A stretch of 19,430 bases of DNA from JBBSUX01 sp038234045. GTDB taxonomy: Bacteria > Pseudomonadota > Gammaproteobacteria > Burkholderiales > Burkholderiaceae_C. The position numbers and the translations under genes are program-made. Where the stretch lies: the NCBI GenBank assembly GCA_038234045.1, contig JBBSUX010000031.1, forward strand, positions 1 through 19,430. Reading direction: 5' to 3'. Within the stretch, counting starts at the first letter, position 1; every line of letters begins with the position of its first letter. The notes beneath the pieces were generated by a model. It did no database searches, had not been told where the DNA came from, and worked only from the letters and a program-made list of their open reading frames with translations. Of this stretch, positions 7,074 to 14,293 are shown piece by piece.

Positions 7074-7135
7074 CCCCGCAGGATCCACTTAAAAAGATTC
7101 GGAATCTGTTCAAGGACAGCCTTTTCGGAGCCCAC

Positions 7136-7316
7136 TGCCTGATCAAAAATCTCGAACAGGCGGCGCTGCTCGGTGTGATCTTCAAGAATTAATTGGGTGA
7201 TATCGATTTTTTTACACAGATAAAGGTCTATGAATAAAGAGGTGGCCCCACCTCGCCGTTACGTTTGCAAACGGCTGGGGATGGGGCGCACCGGTCGATC
7301 ATCGTCCTGCCTGGTG
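7136..7316. other. IS right flank without a recognisable gene
   Basis: The plus-strand frame out of the IS continues as CLIKNLEQAALLGVIFKN and stops at 7192. It might be the tail of a broken gene but matches nothing I recognise. The rest to 7316 shows no convincing ORF, only the inverted repeat listed separately and an AT-rich patch (7205-7214). Confidence 0.4.
7239..7254 (-). terminator. possible terminator hairpin for the minus-strand operon
   Basis: GAGGTGG-CC-CCACCTC is a perfect 7-bp inverted repeat with a very short loop (or 6 bp with a 4-base loop). On the minus strand it lies about 60 bases past the stop of the 7317 gene and is followed by TTTATT. The tail is weak, so this is a candidate only. 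Confidence 0.35.
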
Positions 7317-7649
7317 TCATATTGCGGCCGAAAGCACATCAAAGACCTGGAAGTGCTTGAGCACGCCGTCGTCCCAGCCACCGACAATCATCTGGTCTGC
7401 GTTTGCCTTTAGCGCCCCTGCGACCTGCCCGGACAAATGGGCATCCTGCCCCGCCTGATCAGCAAAGAAATCGATGATGCCAAAGGTGCTGGCATCAATG
7501 CGCACCGCGAACCAGGACAGCGTCGTTGGTTCCGTTGAAGCGACAGCACTAGCGCCGCCCGCCAGGAAGGTCGCGAGGTTTTCTTCCTGCCCGGGTTTCG
7601 CCTTTAGCGTGATGAAATTTGCAATCTTGATTTTGTCATTCGGTGTCAT
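7317..7649 (-). CDS. antibiotic-biosynthesis-monooxygenase (ABM) fold protein
   Basis: This 110-residue protein resembles the small ABM/dimeric alpha-beta barrel family: I-A-N-F-I-T-L-K-A-K-P-G-Q-E-E-N-L-A near the N-terminus, W-F-A-V-R-I-D-A-S-T-F-G-I-I-D-F-F in the middle, and H-L-S-G-Q-V-A-G-A-L. Members act as cofactor-free monooxygenases, haem-degrading enzymes or stress proteins of unknown role, so the reaction cannot be named. I start at the ATG giving MTPNDKIKIANF, because GAGAG lies about 8 bases upstream; an ATG 15 bases earlier is possible. It lies 60 bases downstream of the ThDP enzyme on the same strand, suggesting co-transcription. Confidence 0.75.
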   Translation of the reverse strand: MTPNDKIKIANFITLKAKPGQEENLATFLAGGASAVASTEPTTLSWFAVRIDASTFGIIDFFADQAGQDAHLSGQVAGALKANADQMIVGGWDDGVLKHFQVFDVLSAAI

Positions 7650-7709
7650 GGTGATTTCTCTCATCGGTGGTGATGGTGACGGAGGACAGACCAGCCTGAG
7701 GTGCGCAAA

Positions 7710-9485
7710 TTAGGAAAAAACGCGTTTGATGGTCTGCGTGATGATCCCGGCGGCTTCCGAATCTCCCTTGGCCAACGCCTCCGCATAGGATTTGGCTTCT
7801 GCGATGGTGATGTGTGGGGGCAGGGTGGGAACGTCCGGATCGACTTGCGCATCGATCAGGCAAGGACGATCGCAGCGCAACGCTTCGTCCCATGCGGCGC
7901 CCACTTCTTCCGGCTTTGAAACCGTGATGCCTTTCAGGCCAAGCAGCTCGGCGTAACCGGCAAATGACATACGCGGAACGTCCTGCGTTTTAGCGACGCG
8001 CGGTGAACCGGCCATTGCGCGCAGCTCCCAAGTAACCTGATTCAAATCACCGTTGGAAAGGACACACACAACGAAACGTGGGTCCCGCCACTTGCGCCAG
8101 TACTTGGCAACCGTGATCAGGTCGGTGATACCGAGCATTTGCATCGCGCCGTCGCCGATGAAGGCGATCGGCACCCGGTCGGGAAAGGCAAACTTGGCCG
8201 CTGTGGCGTAGGGCAGCCCCGGGCACATCGTGGCCAATGTTCCCGAAAGCGAACCCTTCATTCCCGGGCGGAATTTGAGGGCGCGTGCATACCAGTTGGC
8301 GGATGAGCCAGAATCGGCCGTAACGATTGCGTTTTCCGGCAGGCGTGATGAAAGTTCCCAGAACACCTTCTCAGGATTGACGGGGTTGGCGGTGCGGTTC
8401 GAACGAACCTCTTCTTCCTGCCACCAGCGCGCCACCCGCTCCTCGATATCCTCGCGCCAAGAATGTTTCTCTTTCTGCGAAATGAGGGGCATCAAGGCTT
8501 TGAGGGTGGAGGCCGTATCACCGGTGAGTGCGATTTCCATCGGGTACCGGATTGACAGCATCGTGGGATCGAGGTCGATCTGCACACCGCGCGCCTGACC
8601 GCTTGGCGGGAGGAATTCCGAATACGGAAAGCGCGATCCGATCATGAGAAACGTATCGCAGTGCTGCATCATCCAATCAGAGGGTTCGGTGCCGAGCAGT
8701 CCGATCGATCCGGTGACAAACGGCAATTCATCCGACAGTGCTGCCTTGCCCAGCAGCGCTTTTGCCACGCCGGCGCCCAGCAGATTTGCCAGTTGCTCGA
8801 CTTCTGCCGCAGCGCCGATTGCGCCTGCACCGATGAGAATGCCGACCTTTTTGCCCGCGTTGAGTACATCGGCAGCCCGTCGGAGATCGACGTCTTTGGG
8901 AACAACTTTCGGCTCCGAATAGGCGTCACTGGTATGGATCGTCCCGTGTACAAGGGGTGCCTCTTCGACCGCCTTCATTTCCTGGATATCGTTCGGAAAG
9001 ATGATGCAGGTAACCGTACGACGCGACTTTGCGATCCGAAATGCGCGGTCTATAAGATGGCGGACCTGCACGGGTGTCATGCAGGTTTCGACGTATTCGC
9101 AGGCCACATCTTTGAATAGGTTCTGCAGATCAACCTCCTGCTGGAAGTTGCCACCAAGAGAAGCCCGAGCTTGCTGGCCGACGATGGCGACAACCGGCTG
9201 ATGATCTAGCTTGGCGTCGTATAGGCCATTGAGCAAGTGAATGGCTCCCGGTCCTGAAGTCGCCATACAGACGCCGACCTCCCCGGTGAATTTCGCGTGA
9301 GCGCAGGCCATGAAGGCAGCGCTCTCCTCATGGCGTACCTGGACGAAATCCAGCGCATCCTTGCCATCGTCCCGGCCGAGTGCCGCCACCAATCCCGAAA
9401 TGCCGTCGCCCGGGTAGCCGAAGACTCGCTCAACCCCCCAAGCTTTCACGCGTTGCAGAATGAAATCTCCGACTGTCTGCGTCAT
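7710..9485 (-). CDS. PoxB-like thiamine-diphosphate-dependent enzyme
   Basis: This 591-residue member of the acetolactate synthase/pyruvate oxidase superfamily has all three domains. The N-terminal PYR domain has V-R-H-E-E-S-A-A-F (catalytic Glu, residue 53 or 54) and A-T-S-G-P-G-A-I-H-L-L-N-G. A central domain follows (about 190-340) with G-A-G-A-I-G-A-A. The PP domain has the ThDP motif G-D-G-A-M-Q-M (444-450) and the Asn at 478 (S-N-G-D-L-N). Members decarboxylate pyruvate or another 2-oxo acid; pyruvate:quinone oxidoreductase (PoxB) is the nearest well-known type. I start at MTQTVGDFIL (9485), with GGAG upstream, rather than at 9545, which would add 20 residues unlike the family. It is divergent from the dehydrogenase operon by 195 bases. 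The exact substrate is not determined. Confidence 0.88.
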   Translation of the reverse strand: MTQTVGDFILQRVKAWGVERVFGYPGDGISGLVAALGRDDGKDALDFVQVRHEESAAFMACAHAKFTGEVGVCMATSGPGAIHLLNGLYDAKLDHQPVVAIVGQQARASLGGNFQQEVDLQNLFKDVACEYVETCMTPVQVRHLIDRAFRIAKSRRTVTCIIFPNDIQEMKAVEEAPLVHGTIHTSDAYSEPKVVPKDVDLRRAADVLNAGKKVGILIGAGAIGAAAEVEQLANLLGAGVAKALLGKAALSDELPFVTGSIGLLGTEPSDWMMQHCDTFLMIGSRFPYSEFLPPSGQARGVQIDLDPTMLSIRYPMEIALTGDTASTLKALMPLISQKEKHSWREDIEERVARWWQEEEVRSNRTANPVNPEKVFWELSSRLPENAIVTADSGSSANWYARALKFRPGMKGSLSGTLATMCPGLPYATAAKFAFPDRVPIAFIGDGAMQMLGITDLITVAKYWRKWRDPRFVVCVLSNGDLNQVTWELRAMAGSPRVAKTQDVPRMSFAGYAELLGLKGITVSKPEEVGAAWDEALRCDRPCLIDAQVDPDVPTLPPHITIAEAKSYAEALAKGDSEAAGIITQTIKRVFS

Positions 9486-9680
9486 CTCATGCTCCGTTTC
9501 TGGTTGACCGACCAGTTTGCGTCGGTCGTCGATGAAACAATCCATACTGCGCCCCCCATCGCACTGATGACGTCAGGACCTTGCCTCATCCCACGTCGGA
9601 TGTTCGATGACATGTTGGTTGGCGATGCTGCGTTCACTCTTCGCTACATTTCTGCGCCGTCACGGTCGCATGATGAGTCA
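9486..9680. promoter_or_regulatory. divergent promoter region between the ThDP enzyme and the membrane-dehydrogenase operon
   Basis: The 195 bases between two divergent starts must hold promoters for both directions unless the membrane-protein gene starts further upstream. I see no confident -35/-10 pair or regulator site. In-frame ATGs at 9567 and 9600 are alternative starts for the plus-strand gene. Confidence 0.4.
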
Positions 9681-10817
9681 ATGCAAGTACGCCCATCGCA
9701 TGACATCGCAACAGGGCTGGTTGTCCCCGGAAGCCATCCAGACGTCGCCCCTCCGACCCCTCCATTCAGGCAGCGAAGCATCCCCCGGCCTTCCGCTGCG
9801 TCGCACGATGATCATCGTGCAATCGGCAGCAACGAACGCAGTCGGATCGAGCGAAGTAGGGCTCGCACCGGCTGGCTAGCTGTGGCGGGAGCGGGTCTGA
9901 TGGTTGCAGGGCTATTGGCTGAAGCAATGGCCGACGACGACGCGCCAGTTCGTCGTCCCGTTCGTGGTGCCCAGCTGGCGGGATGGGGAGCTGCACTGCT
10001 GGCAACCAGCGTTCTGGCGGACAGCGCAATGGAGCACTACAAAGGCAGTTATCAAAAGCCGGAAATGACGATTGCGCCGCCGGCTGCGGCGATTACGCTT
10101 GTCACCGCAGTTGCCACGGCGCTTTCGTCACGCCTGCTTGGATGCAAGGCCGCCATCTTTTCCGCAGCAATCGTTACGGGAATGGTGGGGACTGGATTCC
10201 ACGCGCGCAACATCCTTCGGCGCACCGGCGGTCTCACACTCAACAATGTTTTTTATCGTGCGCCTTTCGGGGCGCCCGCTGCATTGGCGCTGGCCGGCGC
10301 AGGCGGCATCGGGTCTGTGCTGGCACAGCGTGCGTCCACGCGTCGGACGGGCGCGGACACAGGCGCACGCGGGGTGAGGAATATGGTGCAGGCTCGCATG
10401 CGTGCAGGCAAGGGCATGGCGCGGCTGACAGCATCCGGCCTTTTCGGGCTCACAGCAGAAGTGGGCTTGCTGCACTTTCGCGGATCATTTCACAACCCGT
10501 TGATGTGGGCGCCGATCGTCTGTTTGCCAGCTTCCGGTATCGCGATGCTGACCGTTGGCGACGAACCGCGTCTGAGCAAACCCAGTGCGAATCGCGCGGC
10601 ACGCTGGGCTTTGGGCACAACGAGTTTCCTTGCTATCGCCGGAACCGGGCTGCACGCGTGCGGCGTCGGACGCGGCATGGGTGGTTGGCGCAACTGGACA
10701 CAGAACCTGTTTGCCGGTCCACCGGTTGCGGCGCCGACTAGCCTCGCGGGGATTGCGCTGCTGGGATTCTCTGCACTCGATCTGTTGCGCTCGCGGGCAT
10801 CCGGGGAGGCGGCATGA
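9681..10817 (+). CDS. multi-spanning membrane protein with two homologous halves (function unknown)
   Basis: From ATG 9681 this is 378 residues. An Arg/Pro/His-rich N-terminal tail (1-62) precedes about seven to eight hydrophobic segments near 63-82, 97-114, 131-150, 157-175, 196-214, 250-264, 276-292, 311-326 and 348-368. The two halves resemble each other. H119-Y-K-G-S-Y-x-x-P-x-M followed by G-T-G-F-H174 in the first half is repeated as H265-F-R-G-S-F-x-x-P-x-M and G-T-G-L-H325 in the second, followed in each by a N-x-(V/L)-F-x-(R/A)-x-(F/P)-x-A-P-like stretch. It is first in an operon, ATGA-overlapped with the gluconate-dehydrogenase subunit-3 homologue, so it may anchor the complex or accept its electrons. 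The start is uncertain: the frame is open back to 9297, but that part overlaps the ThDP gene. No family was recognised. Confidence 0.75.
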   Translation: MQVRPSHDIATGLVVPGSHPDVAPPTPPFRQRSIPRPSAASHDDHRAIGSNERSRIERSRARTGWLAVAGAGLMVAGLLAEAMADDDAPVRRPVRGAQLAGWGAALLATSVLADSAMEHYKGSYQKPEMTIAPPAAAITLVTAVATALSSRLLGCKAAIFSAAIVTGMVGTGFHARNILRRTGGLTLNNVFYRAPFGAPAALALAGAGGIGSVLAQRASTRRTGADTGARGVRNMVQARMRAGKGMARLTASGLFGLTAEVGLLHFRGSFHNPLMWAPIVCLPASGIAMLTVGDEPRLSKPSANRAARWALGTTSFLAIAGTGLHACGVGRGMGGWRNWTQNLFAGPPVAAPTSLAGIALLGFSALDLLRSRASGEAA

Positions 10818-11500
10818 CCGATCCCACCACAACAAAAATCACAAGTTCGGAAGTTGACGCGCAAAGCGTATTTCAAACGCCTTATCCGGCTTACCAGGTG
10901 CTGGCGAAATGGGACTCCCCATCATTCGACGACGCGACGCGGCTCGTCGTTGCCAAACGGCTCGACGATGCGCCGCAGCGGCAATTTTTAAGCGAGACCC
11001 ACTTTGCATTGCTGCGCGTTGTCATGGATTGCGTGCTGCCGCAGCCAGAACGCAGCGCCGACGCGCGTATCCCCGTCGAAGCATTCATCGACGAAATGCT
11101 GCAGGCCAACCGGGGCAATGGAACGCGGCTCGAAGGCACTCCCACGCAGCGGGAAGCATGGCTGCAGGGACTCGACGGCATCGAGCATGAGTCGAAGCGG
11201 CGCCACCAGAAGGAATTTGCGAGCCTTTCTCCCGATCAGCAATCCGACGTGATGCAGGCGATCGACGACCAAGATGTTGATGAGGCGACCTGGAAAGGCC
11301 TTCACCCCCAACGGTTTTTTCGCAGCATCCTGATGAAGGAATCCGTCAAGGCCTATTACGCCCATCCGTTCGCGTGGAACGAGATTGGCTTCGGCGGCCC
11401 GGCAGCGCCACGCGGCTATGTTCGGCTTGGTCCTGATGAGCGTGATCCGTGGGAAGCGGTGCAGGAACGGATGCCGCAAACTGTGAAAGGCAGCCCATGA
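10814..11500 (+). CDS. gluconate 2-dehydrogenase subunit 3 family protein
   Basis: This 228-residue soluble protein resembles the small (gamma) subunit of membrane FAD-dependent gluconate/glucose dehydrogenases (Gluconate_2-dh3). It shows F-L-S-E-T-H-F-A-L-L-R-V-V-M-D-C-V-L-P-Q near 65-80, A-R-I-P-V-E-A-F-I-D-E-M, and the C-terminal F-F-R-S-I-L-M-K-E-S-V-K-A-Y-Y-A-H-P-F-A-W-N-E-I-G-F-G-G-P. In known complexes this subunit helps fold and export the FAD subunit, usually through a twin-arginine signal. None is visible here: the N-terminus MTDPTTTKITSSEVDAQS has neither twin arginine nor a hydrophobic core. ATG 10814 overlaps the previous stop (ATGA), and its own stop overlaps the GMC start (ATGA), indicating coupled translation and a 1:1:1 complex. 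Confidence 0.85.
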   Translation: MTDPTTTKITSSEVDAQSVFQTPYPAYQVLAKWDSPSFDDATRLVVAKRLDDAPQRQFLSETHFALLRVVMDCVLPQPERSADARIPVEAFIDEMLQANRGNGTRLEGTPTQREAWLQGLDGIEHESKRRHQKEFASLSPDQQSDVMQAIDDQDVDEATWKGLHPQRFFRSILMKESVKAYYAHPFAWNEIGFGGPAAPRGYVRLGPDERDPWEAVQERMPQTVKGSP

Positions 11501-13152
11501 GCGACATCATTTCCGACGCTGAGACCCGCGTACGGGCCACGGCCGGCCGCGCGCCCGATGTGTTCGAAAAGGACGGCTGGGTACGGATGGCACAGTTCGA
11601 TGACGACACCGCTGTCGATTTCGTCATTGTGGGCACCGGCTGCGGCGGCAGCGTGGCGGCAGCACGGCTCGCGGCCGCCGGCCATTCGGTCGTGGCTTTC
11701 GACGCCGGGGCGTTCTACCGGCCGCTGCAGGATTTCGCCTCGGACGAACGCGAACAGGAAAAGCTCTATTGGCTCGACGAGCGCATCTCCGGCGGCGATC
11801 ACCCCATCGAACTGGGCGCCAACAATTCCGGCCGCGCGGTCGGCGGCAGTTCGGTGCACTTTCAGATGGTGGCGTTGCGCTTCCGGCCGGAATGGTTCAA
11901 GTCGCGTTCCGTGCTCGGCTACGGCCATGACTGGCCGGTGGACTGGCGCGAGATGTGGCGCTACTACGCATTGGCCGAAGACGCGATGAAGATCGCAGGG
12001 CCGGTGCAATATCCGTGGGGCCCTAAGCGGGGGCGCTATCCCTACCGGGAACACGAACTATCTGCTTCGGCCCTGGTACTGGCGCGCGGAGCAGAGGCCC
12101 TAGGCGTGGGCTGGGCGGCGACGCCTACTGCCTCGCTCTCCGCTCCACGCGGCAAGGCGCCGGCCTGTGTGTATCGGGGATTCTGCAAAGTGGGTTGCGC
12201 CACCAATGCTAAGCAGTCGATGCTCAACACTTTTGTCCCGCAGGCACTGGCTGCTGGTGCGGAGATCCGCGACCTGGCTATGGTCGCCCGCATAGAGACT
12301 GGTTCAAACGGACGTGTGACGGGTGTGCATTACCACCGCGAGGGAGGATGGCATTTTCAGAAAGCCAAAGCGGTCATCGTCGCCGGTTATTCCATCGAGA
12401 CGCCACGCCTGCTTCTGAATTCCGCAAACTCGCAGTTTCCCGACGGTCTGGGCAATTCCAGCGGTCTGGTCGGCAAGAGCCTCATGGTGCACGCCAACCA
12501 TGCCGTGTGGGGCGTCATGGACGAGGAGATCCGCTGGTACAAAGGGCCGCCTTCGCTGGCAGTAAGCGAACACTGGAACTACGAAGATCGTGGCAAGGAT
12601 TTCAGCGGTGGCTACGCCTTCATGAGCCAGGGTCCCTTGCCGACCGACTTTGCCGGCGCGCTGGTGTCCAACAAGGGCGTGTTCGGGCACGAGCTGCGCA
12701 AATGGATGGGCCAGTACAACCACATGGCGGGCCTGAAGATCGTGGGCGAGACGATGCCGCAGGACAGCAACCGGGTGGAACTGTCAGACGAGCGGGACGC
12801 GCTCGGCCTGCCGATACCGAAAATCAGTTTCTCGTACTGCGACAACGACAAACGCCTGGCCAAGCATGCCCTCGATTTCATGAGCCGCGCGATGGACGCT
12901 GCGGGCGGGCGGAACCTCTACCGCACCGAAAGCACCGCGCATTTGATGGGCGGTTGCCGGATGGGCGCCGACTCGCGTACCAGCGTCGTCAACGCAGACG
13001 GGCGCAGTTGGGACATTCCCAATCTGTTCGTTTGCGACGGTTCGCTCTTTCCCACGGCGGGCGGGGTGAACCCGTCGCTCACCATCGTTGCGAATTCACT
13101 GCGTATTGCTGATCGCATTGCGAAGCTGGCCCGATCAGGCGAGATCGGGTGA
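11497..13152 (+). CDS. GMC-family FAD-dependent dehydrogenase with iron-sulphur-type cysteine motif
   Basis: This 551-residue GMC oxidoreductase resembles the catalytic subunit of FAD-dependent gluconate/glucose/sorbitol dehydrogenases. The ADP-binding motif G-T-G-C-G-G lies at 46-51. G-R-A-V-G-G-S-S-V-H-F (112-122) contacts FAD. The terminal active site has H482 (T-A-H-L-M-G-G-C-R-M-G) and N525 (G-V-N-P-S-L-T). C224-x5-C230-x3-C234 has the spacing of the [3Fe-4S] ligands known in the Burkholderia cepacia glucose dehydrogenase alpha subunit, so an intramolecular relay is likely. It would oxidise a sugar, sugar acid or polyol. I chose ATG 11497 for its ATGA overlap with the upstream stop; an in-frame ATG at 11449 lies inside the previous gene. 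No signal peptide is seen. The substrate cannot be told. Confidence 0.9.
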   Translation: MSDIISDAETRVRATAGRAPDVFEKDGWVRMAQFDDDTAVDFVIVGTGCGGSVAAARLAAAGHSVVAFDAGAFYRPLQDFASDEREQEKLYWLDERISGGDHPIELGANNSGRAVGGSSVHFQMVALRFRPEWFKSRSVLGYGHDWPVDWREMWRYYALAEDAMKIAGPVQYPWGPKRGRYPYREHELSASALVLARGAEALGVGWAATPTASLSAPRGKAPACVYRGFCKVGCATNAKQSMLNTFVPQALAAGAEIRDLAMVARIETGSNGRVTGVHYHREGGWHFQKAKAVIVAGYSIETPRLLLNSANSQFPDGLGNSSGLVGKSLMVHANHAVWGVMDEEIRWYKGPPSLAVSEHWNYEDRGKDFSGGYAFMSQGPLPTDFAGALVSNKGVFGHELRKWMGQYNHMAGLKIVGETMPQDSNRVELSDERDALGLPIPKISFSYCDNDKRLAKHALDFMSRAMDAAGGRNLYRTESTAHLMGGCRMGADSRTSVVNADGRSWDIPNLFVCDGSLFPTAGGVNPSLTIVANSLRIADRIAKLARSGEIG

Positions 13153-13305
13153 CGCTGAACAATGCACTCGACTGCACCCGGCGTGTGAACGATAAATACG
13201 TAATGAAATTGGCTTCAAACGATTCACGCATAAGCGCTATCAGCTACGTTGGTAATAGCAAATCTGCTTTCCGCCAGGATGGCTGTTGCATCAGGAGATT
13301 GAGCT

Positions 13306-14247
13306 GTGTCTGATGATCTAAAGCCTTCCAATCTTCCTTCGCCCGCAGCGGCAAGCCGCACCGACTACCAGCTGACGTTGCTGATCGATGCACACGCCAC
13401 TATCGGCGAATCCCCCACCTGGGTGGCTGACGAAAACGCCCTGTACTGGATTGACGTCAAGGCGCCTACGCTGAACCGGTTCGAGTTTGCCGGCGCACAT
13501 CAAAAATCGTGGGAGCTGAGCAGTGACGTCGGTGCCTTCGCGCTCACGCGGGACGGCGGCGCTATCGTGGCTTTGCGTGGCGGGATCCATCGGCTCGATC
13601 TGGAAAGTGGCGCGCTCGAGCAACTTGCGCCGCCACCTTTCGATCCGGAGCTTTTCCGTTTCAACGAAGGCATTTGCGATCCAAAAGGCCGCTTCTGGGT
13701 GGGGGTGATGTTCGATCCCGTCAAGGGCGATCCCGCCGCTCAGAGGGGTTCGCTGTATTGCTGGGCCCAAGAAGGCGGTTTGCGCCATGAGCCCGATGCC
13801 GCCGAACTTCACAACGGGATGGCGTGGAGTGCCGACGGCAGGCGCTTCTTTGTCTCGCACAGCTATCGACGCGAAATCCACCACTTTGATTTCGATCCGG
13901 AAGCCGGAAGGTTGTCCAACCGGCAACTGTTTGCCAGCATAGCGGGCGAAGGCCTCGGGATTCCCGACGGCGCCGCGATCGATGTTGAAGGCGCTTACTG
14001 GTGCGCGCTGCACGATGGCGGGAGACTGCGCCGGTTTTTACCGGACGGCAGCGTCGACTGCGATATCGAGTTGCCGGTGAGCAAACCGACCATGTGCGTT
14101 TTTGGCGGCAGCGAGATGGATACGCTCTTCGTCACCAGCGCTACCGACGGACTTTCCCACGCGCAGTTGCAGCAGGAGCCGCACGCGGGTGCGGTGTTCA
14201 CGCTGAAACCGGGCGTCAAAGGCATCGACAGGCCGTTCGCGGTCTGA
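13306..14247 (+). CDS. SMP-30/gluconolactonase family lactonase
   Basis: This 313-residue six-bladed beta-propeller protein is of the SMP-30/regucalcin/gluconolactonase/LRE family. Metal-ligand and catalytic positions are recognisable: E35 in I-G-E-S-P-T-W, N120 in F-N-E-G-I-C-D-P-K-G-R-F-W, N170 in L-H-N-G-M-A-W-S and D221 in G-I-P-D-G-A-A-I-D. Family enzymes open aldonolactones to aldonic acids. There is no signal peptide, so it acts in the cytoplasm. The start is GTG 13306, supported by AGGAG about 9 bases upstream and by the extra N-terminal 20 residues being plausible; no ATG fits better. It lies 153 bases after the GMC dehydrogenase on the same strand, consistent with hydrolysing that enzyme's lactone product, possibly from its own promoter. 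Confidence 0.88.
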   Translation: MSDDLKPSNLPSPAAASRTDYQLTLLIDAHATIGESPTWVADENALYWIDVKAPTLNRFEFAGAHQKSWELSSDVGAFALTRDGGAIVALRGGIHRLDLESGALEQLAPPPFDPELFRFNEGICDPKGRFWVGVMFDPVKGDPAAQRGSLYCWAQEGGLRHEPDAAELHNGMAWSADGRRFFVSHSYRREIHHFDFDPEAGRLSNRQLFASIAGEGLGIPDGAAIDVEGAYWCALHDGGRLRRFLPDGSVDCDIELPVSKPTMCVFGGSEMDTLFVTSATDGLSHAQLQQEPHAGAVFTLKPGVKGIDRPFAV

Positions 14248-14293
14248 GCCCGCTTGATTCTTTGCGCGCCTGAAGATGGGTTATGCGCAGCAA

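Larger units (their letters stand above)
5853..7135 (+). mobile_element. IS3-family insertion sequence
   Basis: A 1.3-kb element carries an orfA (HTH protein) and an orfB (DDE integrase-type transposase) in the IS3 arrangement. Ends are approximate. The left candidate starts at AACTGGCCCCGGAAA (5853-5867). The right candidate is TTTTCGGAGCCCAC (about 7122-7135), whose complement matches the left end at roughly 10 of 15 positions. Further in, TGAACA (5870) and TAAGTG (5882) on the left are mirrored by TGTTCA (7107) and CACTTA (7086) on the right, though with different spacing. No clear target-site duplication could be recognised. The imperfect right end suggests decay or a past deletion on that side. 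Confidence 0.7.

Noticed and set aside
6261..7088. 275-residue minus-strand ORF inside the IS
   Set aside because: It is antisense to OrfB, which has an intact DDE triad; the antisense product is Arg/His-rich without recognisable domains.
9297..9680. Upstream extension of the membrane-protein ORF
   Set aside because: Its first part overlaps the conserved start of the ThDP enzyme antisense, and the sequence has no membrane or domain character; the start was set to 9681, with 9567 and 9600 left possible.
9983..10741. 252-residue plus-strand ORF in another frame
   Set aside because: It lies within the membrane-protein gene; the product is Arg/Cys/Ser-rich, typical of a shifted GC-rich frame.
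12348..13112. 254-residue plus-strand ORF
   Set aside because: It is an out-of-frame reading inside the GMC dehydrogenase.
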